The notes under the pieces were generated by a model that worked only from the letters and a program-made list of their open reading frames with translations, was not told where the DNA came from and did no database searches. The position numbers and the translations under genes were made by a program. From contig USKV01000055.1 in assembly GCA_900555355.1 (NCBI GenBank), positions 1-8,108 of the forward strand: a stretch of DNA of 8,108 bases. Direction: 5' to 3'. Positions within the stretch are counted from its first letter, which is position 1. The number at the start of each line of letters is the position of its first letter. Shown piece by piece: positions 5,148-8,108 of this stretch. The DNA comes from an uncultured Collinsella sp. GTDB lineage: Bacteria; Actinomycetota; Coriobacteriia; Coriobacteriales; Coriobacteriaceae.

Positions 5148-5744
5148 ATGGATAAGGCTGAGTTGAGGCAGGCGGTGATTGCCCAGCGCAATGCTCTTGA
5201 TTTGGATGTGCGGGCAGCGAAGTCTGCCGTTATCTGCGCGCGGCTTGTTGAGCTGATGGAGTCCAGCGACGCTGCGGGCCAACGCACCGTTGCCGTCTAT
5301 GCCGCCATGGGTTCCGAAGTCGACCCCGCCGCGTTTGCCGCCGCGGCCGCCGCGCGTGGCTGGCGCGTAGCCTATCCATGCATGCTCTCGGCAAGCGACG
5401 CCGCCGCATGCAGCCAGCGCATGTGCATGCGGGCAGTCTCTGCCGGCGATGCGTCCGAGGCCCCGTTTATCGCCCACCCTACGCGGGGCTTCGCAGCCAC
5501 GGACGTCGACAGCGACCACTTCCCCATCGTGCCCGCCGCCGAGCTCGACATGGTTGTCGTGCCGCTCGTGGCTTTCGACCGCACCGGCGCGCGCCTGGGC
5601 TACGGCGGCGGCTGTTACGACCGCTACCTGCCCACGCTTTCGGCAACATGCCAGGTCGTCGGCATCGCCTTTGACGAACAGCGCGTCGACCACGTTCCCA
5701 CCGATGCGCACGACCTGCCGCTGCCCAACATCGTCAGCGCCTAA
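5148..5744 (+). CDS. 5-formyltetrahydrofolate cyclo-ligase (5,10-methenyltetrahydrofolate synthetase)
   Basis: A 198-residue cytoplasmic enzyme, the usual size, that converts 5-formyltetrahydrofolate and ATP to 5,10-methenyltetrahydrofolate, returning stored folate to the one-carbon pool. Evidence: the N-terminal KAELRQAVIAQRNAL (3-17) with the conserved Lys/Arg ATP-binding pattern; VAVYAAMGSEVDP (48-60); VVVPLVAFDRTGARLGYGGGCYDRYL (136-161), whose GxGGGxYDRxL is the family signature; and VVGIAFDEQRVDHVPTDAHDLPLPNIVS (170-197). The first Tyr of the usual GGGYYDR is Cys here. The ATG at 5148 follows GATGAGG with a 5-base gap; an upstream in-frame GTG/ATG would begin inside the hairpin. It converges on metA with only 23 bases between stops. 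Called ygfA/fau/mthfs in different organisms. Confidence 0.92.
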   Translation: MDKAELRQAVIAQRNALDLDVRAAKSAVICARLVELMESSDAAGQRTVAVYAAMGSEVDPAAFAAAAAARGWRVAYPCMLSASDAAACSQRMCMRAVSAGDASEAPFIAHPTRGFAATDVDSDHFPIVPAAELDMVVVPLVAFDRTGARLGYGGGCYDRYLPTLSATCQVVGIAFDEQRVDHVPTDAHDLPLPNIVSA

Positions 5745-5767
5745 ATGCCAGCGTACCTCCCGACAGC

Positions 5768-6694
5768 CTAATGCTCCTCGCCGGCGCGGGCTAGGTCGTA
5801 GGGCGTGGTCTGGTAGACGTAGTAGTTGAGCCAGTTGGTGTAGAGCAGCTGAGCCTGGCTGCGCCAGACGTTGCGCGGCTCTGCGGTGGGGTCGTCGCCC
5901 GGGAAGTAATGCGCCGGCACCTGAGGGTTGAGGCCGCGCTTCACGTCGCGCTCGTACTCCAGGCGCAACGTGTCGGTATCGTACTCGGGATGGCCAAAGA
6001 CAAAGAAGCGACGGCTGTCGGTCGACTTGACGATGTACAGGCCCACCTCGTCGGACACGGCCACGACCTCAAGCTGCGGCTCGGCCTCCACGTCCTCGCG
6101 GCGCACATCGGTGTTGCGCGAATGCACGGCATAGAAACGGTCGTCAAAGCCGCGAACCAGCGGGCTTTGCGGCTTCACCAGATAATGCTCGAACACGCCG
6201 CTCGCCTTTGCCGGCAGGTCGTGCTTCTGGATACCGTAATGATGGTACAGGCCCGCCTGCGCGCCCCAACAAATGTGCAGCGTAGAGTGCACATGCGTGG
6301 TGGACCAATCCATGATCTGGCAGAGTTCGGGCCAGTAGTCGACCTCTTCGAACGGCATCTGCTCCACCGGCGCGCCCGTGATGATCAGGCCGTCGTAGTG
6401 GATGTCGCGGATGTCGTCGAACGTGCGGTAGAACGTCTCCAGGTGGCCGGCGCTTACGTGCGTGGCCTCGTGCGTCTTGGTGCGCAGCAGGTCCACCTCC
6501 ACCTGCAGCGGCGTGTTGGAGAGCTTGCGCATGATTTGCGTCTCGGTGGCGATCTTGGTGGGCATGAGGTTGAGGATGAGCACGCGCAGCGGACGGATGT
6601 CCTGGTGCAACGCGCGGTACTCGGTCATGACAAAGATGTTCTCGCTCTCGAGCTGCGCGGCGGCAGGGAGGGCGTCGGGGATGCGAATGGGCAT
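5768..6694 (-). CDS. metA: Homoserine O-acyltransferase, MetA family (predicted O-acetyltransferase)
   Basis: A 308-residue cytoplasmic enzyme that activates homoserine by acylation, the first committed step to methionine. Family stretches are clear: [13 protein letters not shown] with Lys47, [11 protein letters not shown] (101-111), [20 protein letters not shown] containing the nucleophile Cys142, and FVFGHPEYD with His235 and Glu237 of the catalytic set. Numbering fits the characterised enzymes without gaps. Residue 111 is Glu, which in MetA proteins goes with acetyl-CoA use (Gly111 goes with succinyl-CoA), so the product is predicted to be O-acetylhomoserine. AAGGAG lies 5 bases before the ATG. 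I saw no recognisable SAM riboswitch or T-box upstream. It stands alone, divergent from the dehydrogenase gene. Confidence 0.95.
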   Translation of the reverse strand: MPIRIPDALPAAAQLESENIFVMTEYRALHQDIRPLRVLILNLMPTKIATETQIMRKLSNTPLQVEVDLLRTKTHEATHVSAGHLETFYRTFDDIRDIHYDGLIITGAPVEQMPFEEVDYWPELCQIMDWSTTHVHSTLHICWGAQAGLYHHYGIQKHDLPAKASGVFEHYLVKPQSPLVRGFDDRFYAVHSRNTDVRREDVEAEPQLEVVAVSDEVGLYIVKSTDSRRFFVFGHPEYDTDTLRLEYERDVKRGLNPQVPAHYFPGDDPTAEPRNVWRSQAQLLYTNWLNYYVYQTTPYDLARAGEEH

Positions 6695-6795
6695 GGATGC
6701 TCCTTACGAGTCAGTTGCAGCTATGGTACAACGAGCGGCCCCATCCGCGCGAGCACATCGCCCAGCGATGCCGTCAGCGGCCCAAATCGCTCCAA

Positions 6796-6830
6796 AAGTA
6801 GAGATTAAGGCATGTCCCAAAAAACTACTT
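6796..6830. repeat. Dispersed stem-loop, copy 7 (partly decayed)
   Basis: AAGTAG (6796-6801) and CTACTT (6825-6830) pair perfectly at the base, but inner pairing is disrupted. On the minus strand the right arm and loop read AAGTAGTTTTTTGGGACATG followed by CC. The GGGACATGCC core is identical to the loop of copy 2 at 2257-2266, and the arm resembles that copy's AAGGTAGATTTTT. Its orientation is opposite to copy 2. Confidence 0.6.
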
Positions 6831-6862
6831 CGCTTTAGCCTAGCAAAGTGACGGCAGGACGC

Positions 6863-6868
6863 TACAAT
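6863..6868 (+). promoter_or_regulatory. Candidate -10 of the dehydrogenase promoter
   Basis: TACAAT is a 5-of-6 match to the -10 consensus and would place the start near 6875, about 30 bases before the ATG. The hexamer 17 bases upstream (CTAGCA) is a poor -35, so the promoter is only tentative. Confidence 0.4.
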
Positions 6869-6905
6869 GGTTCGACGCGAAAAACTCGGCCGAAAGGATA
6901 CATAT

Positions 6906-7883
6906 ATGTACCAGACGCGTAAGATCGGTGTGGTCGGCCAGGGCCACGTAGGAGCACATGTCGCCAACAGCCTGCTTATGCAGGGCATTGCCGACGAGCT
7001 GTACCTGTGTGATATCAACGAGGCCAAGGTGACGTCCGAGGTCCAGGACCTGCGCGACTCCCTTTCGTTTGTCCCGTACAACACCAAGATCGTCAACTGC
7101 TACGACCACTACGAGGAGCTGGCCTGCTGCGACGTCATCGTCAACGCCGCCGGCAAGGTCGCGCTGGCCGCCGGCAACCGCGATGGCGAGCTGTTCTTTA
7201 CCACCGACGCCGCCCGCACCTTTGCCAAACGCATCGTCGACGTCGGCTTTGACGGCATCTTCGTGAGCATCTCCAACCCCTGCGACGTCGTGTGCACCGA
7301 GCTGTGGCACCTGACCGGCTACGATCCCAAGAAGATCATCGGCTCGGGCTGCGGTCTGGATTCCGCCCGCCTGCGCACCGAGATCTCCAAGAAGGTCGGC
7401 GTGAGCCCCAAGTCCATCGACGCCTACATGATTGGCGAGCACGGCTTTAGCCAGCTGGCTGCCTTTAAGGCCGCGACCATCGCCGGCAAGAGCCTCAACG
7501 AGCTTCAGGCCGAAAACCCCGACAAGTACGCCTTTGACCACATGGAGGTCGAGGAGCTCGCGCGCAAGGGCGGCTATGTGACCTACCAGGGCAAGCAGTG
7601 CACCGAGTACGCCGTCGCCAACTCCGCCGCGCGCGTCTGCGCCGCCGTGCTGCACAACGAGCACGCCGTGCTTTCCGCCTCCACGCTCATGACCGGCCAG
7701 TATGGCGAGGAGGGCATCTTTACCTCCCTGCCGTGCGTGATCGGCGCCGGGGGCGTCGAGGAGGTCTACACGCTCGACCTGTCCGAGTACGAGCTCGAGG
7801 GCTTCCACAAGAGCTGCCAGCACATCCGCGACAACATCGCCCAGCTCGACTGGTGGGACGCCGAGGCCTACGACGCAAAGTAG
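6906..7883 (+). CDS. L-2-hydroxyacid dehydrogenase (L-lactate / L-2-hydroxyisocaproate type)
   Basis: A 325-residue NAD-dependent enzyme of the lactate/malate dehydrogenase superfamily, reducing a 2-oxoacid to the L-2-hydroxyacid. The Rossmann start KIGVVGQGHVGAHVA (6-20) has GxGxxG, and Asp36 in LYLCDIN points to NAD rather than NADP. SISNPCDVV (121-129), GSGCGLDSARLR (147-158, Asp and Arg of the active site) and IGEHG (176-180, catalytic His179) are all present. The substrate loop GNRDGELFFT and the later ELARKGGY and EYAVANSAARV align by eye better with L-2-hydroxyisocaproate dehydrogenase than with classical LDH. The loop Arg92 is probably the catalytic arginine. The ATG at 6906 follows AAAGGA by 7 bases; an ATG at 6867 overlaps the likely -10 and is rejected. 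It is a single gene with its own terminator. Confidence 0.88.
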   Translation: MYQTRKIGVVGQGHVGAHVANSLLMQGIADELYLCDINEAKVTSEVQDLRDSLSFVPYNTKIVNCYDHYEELACCDVIVNAAGKVALAAGNRDGELFFTTDAARTFAKRIVDVGFDGIFVSISNPCDVVCTELWHLTGYDPKKIIGSGCGLDSARLRTEISKKVGVSPKSIDAYMIGEHGFSQLAAFKAATIAGKSLNELQAENPDKYAFDHMEVEELARKGGYVTYQGKQCTEYAVANSAARVCAAVLHNEHAVLSASTLMTGQYGEEGIFTSLPCVIGAGGVEEVYTLDLSEYELEGFHKSCQHIRDNIAQLDWWDAEAYDAK

Positions 7884-7924
7884 GACGCTGGCTGCCGCAA
7901 CCTTGCGAATCTAAACGCGATGCC
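7884..7924. other. Short spacer with one half of an 11-bp direct repeat
   Basis: CCTTGCGAATC at 7901-7911 recurs exactly at 7981-7991, 80 bases on. The two copies bracket the dehydrogenase terminator. I see no gene here. Confidence 0.4.
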
Positions 7925-7966
7925 AAGCGGGCCGCGCCGGAAATCCCCGGCGCGGCCCGCTTTTTT
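7925..7966 (+). terminator. Strong intrinsic terminator of the dehydrogenase gene
   Basis: GCGGGCCGCGCCGG (7927-7940) and CCGGCGCGGCCCGC (7947-7960) form a perfect 14-bp GC-rich stem with the 6-base loop AAATCC, followed by six T. Two A before the stem can extend pairing into the T-tract. It begins about 40 bases after the stop at 7883. Confidence 0.93.
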
Positions 7967-8108
7967 GACTCACGCAGTGCCCTTGCGAATCGAAGGTGAA
8001 TACTTTTCCGCGAAGTGAACGAGTAAAAACGAGCCCCCGAAGCATCGACACTTTTCGGACGCCGTTTCCTGCGGTTTCGCCAAGTTTTTCCTGCAGTTTT
8101 GGCGTCAA
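7967..8108. other. Terminal intergenic stretch with short tandem repeats
   Basis: No gene is supported. Near the right edge TTTCCTGCGGTTT (8065-8077) recurs as TTTCCTGCAGTTT (8087-8099), 12 of 13 bases identical at a 22-base pitch, each followed by a GC-type cluster (CGCC, GGCG). A weak CCGAA/TTCGG pairing lies at about 8037-8057. The window ends inside this repetitive stretch, so more units may follow. Confidence 0.4.

Larger units (their letters stand above)
6695..6905. other. Intergenic region between metA and the dehydrogenase gene
   Basis: This divergent gap must carry both promoters. Next to metA is a GC-rich stretch with the perfect small hairpin CATCGC/GCGATG (6756-6761 and 6765-6770, 3-base loop) and a direct repeat AGCGGCCC (6734-6741 and 6776-6783). 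A possible minus-strand -10, TACCAT, is at 6723-6728 (complement ATGGTA), but no -35 fits. Beyond it lie stem-loop copy 7 and a -10-like TACAAT for the dehydrogenase. No known metabolite riboswitch fold is evident. Confidence 0.35.

Noticed and set aside
6721..6798. Short minus-strand frame ending GPLVVP before metA, perhaps the tail of a lost gene
   Set aside because: About 25 codons in GC-rich DNA is too short to call. I recognise no family, and it runs back into the decayed stem-loop copy 7 without a start.
6695..6800. SAM riboswitch or T-box leader upstream of metA
   Set aside because: Looked for because the gene makes a methionine precursor. Only a small CATCGC/GCGATG hairpin and a short direct repeat are visible, without the conserved multi-helix core or a leader terminator.
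5909..6808. 299-codon plus-strand open frame antisense to metA
   Set aside because: metA on the minus strand has all catalytic residues. The plus frame is a low-complexity Val/His/Arg/Leu shadow.
6840..7823. 327-codon minus-strand open frame antisense to the dehydrogenase
   Set aside because: The plus-strand dehydrogenase is unmistakable. The antisense frame is Gly/Ala/Leu/Val-rich with no motif or start signal.

Overview
The window looks like chromosome from a high-GC Gram-positive bacterium. My best guess is a gut Coriobacteriia member close to Collinsella. The basis is strong AGGAGG-type ribosome binding sites, GC-rich codons, the mix of proteins, and a dispersed CCACCACAAAGG-type stem-loop that I associate with that group from memory. 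The genus is inference. I see no rRNA, tRNA, CRISPR array, phage genes or transposase.

Layout from left to right. The 5' end of a histidine phosphatase gene runs off the left edge on the minus strand, and a nitroreductase-family gene lies upstream of it on the same strand. After a 264-bp gap comes a plus-strand pair: a six-helix HdeD/DUF308 membrane protein, then a UPF0178 (YaiI/YqxD) protein that starts on the base after the first gene's stop. A 305-bp convergent gap (2242-2546) holds no gene but four consecutive stem-loops. Beyond it, on the minus strand, is a 551-residue membrane-anchored protein with an N-terminal zinc ribbon, one membrane helix, an EF-hand-like loop, a repeat region and YD-like tyrosine-rich repeats.

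A compact, relatively AT-rich hicA-hicB toxin-antitoxin operon follows. It has a well-formed promoter, a palindromic operator over its -10, and a second upstream promoter overlapped by two LexA-like boxes. Near-identical copies of the dispersed repeat flank it. Then come 5-formyltetrahydrofolate cyclo-ligase (plus strand), a convergent metA-family homoserine O-acyltransferase (minus strand) whose residue 111 predicts acetyl-CoA use, and a divergent L-2-hydroxyacid dehydrogenase of the lactate/L-2-hydroxyisocaproate type, closed by a strong terminator. The last 142 bases hold only short repeats.

The genes are mostly housekeeping: folate one-carbon metabolism, methionine synthesis, NADH-linked 2-oxoacid reduction and a flavin oxidoreductase. 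The most interesting structure is non-coding. Seven stem-loops in the gene gaps have arms of differing sequence that stay self-complementary, around a one-sided loop core GGGACA or a close relative. A separate tandem pair of hairpins is built on GTCTCGATCTGTAACA. Some of these hairpins probably act as terminators.
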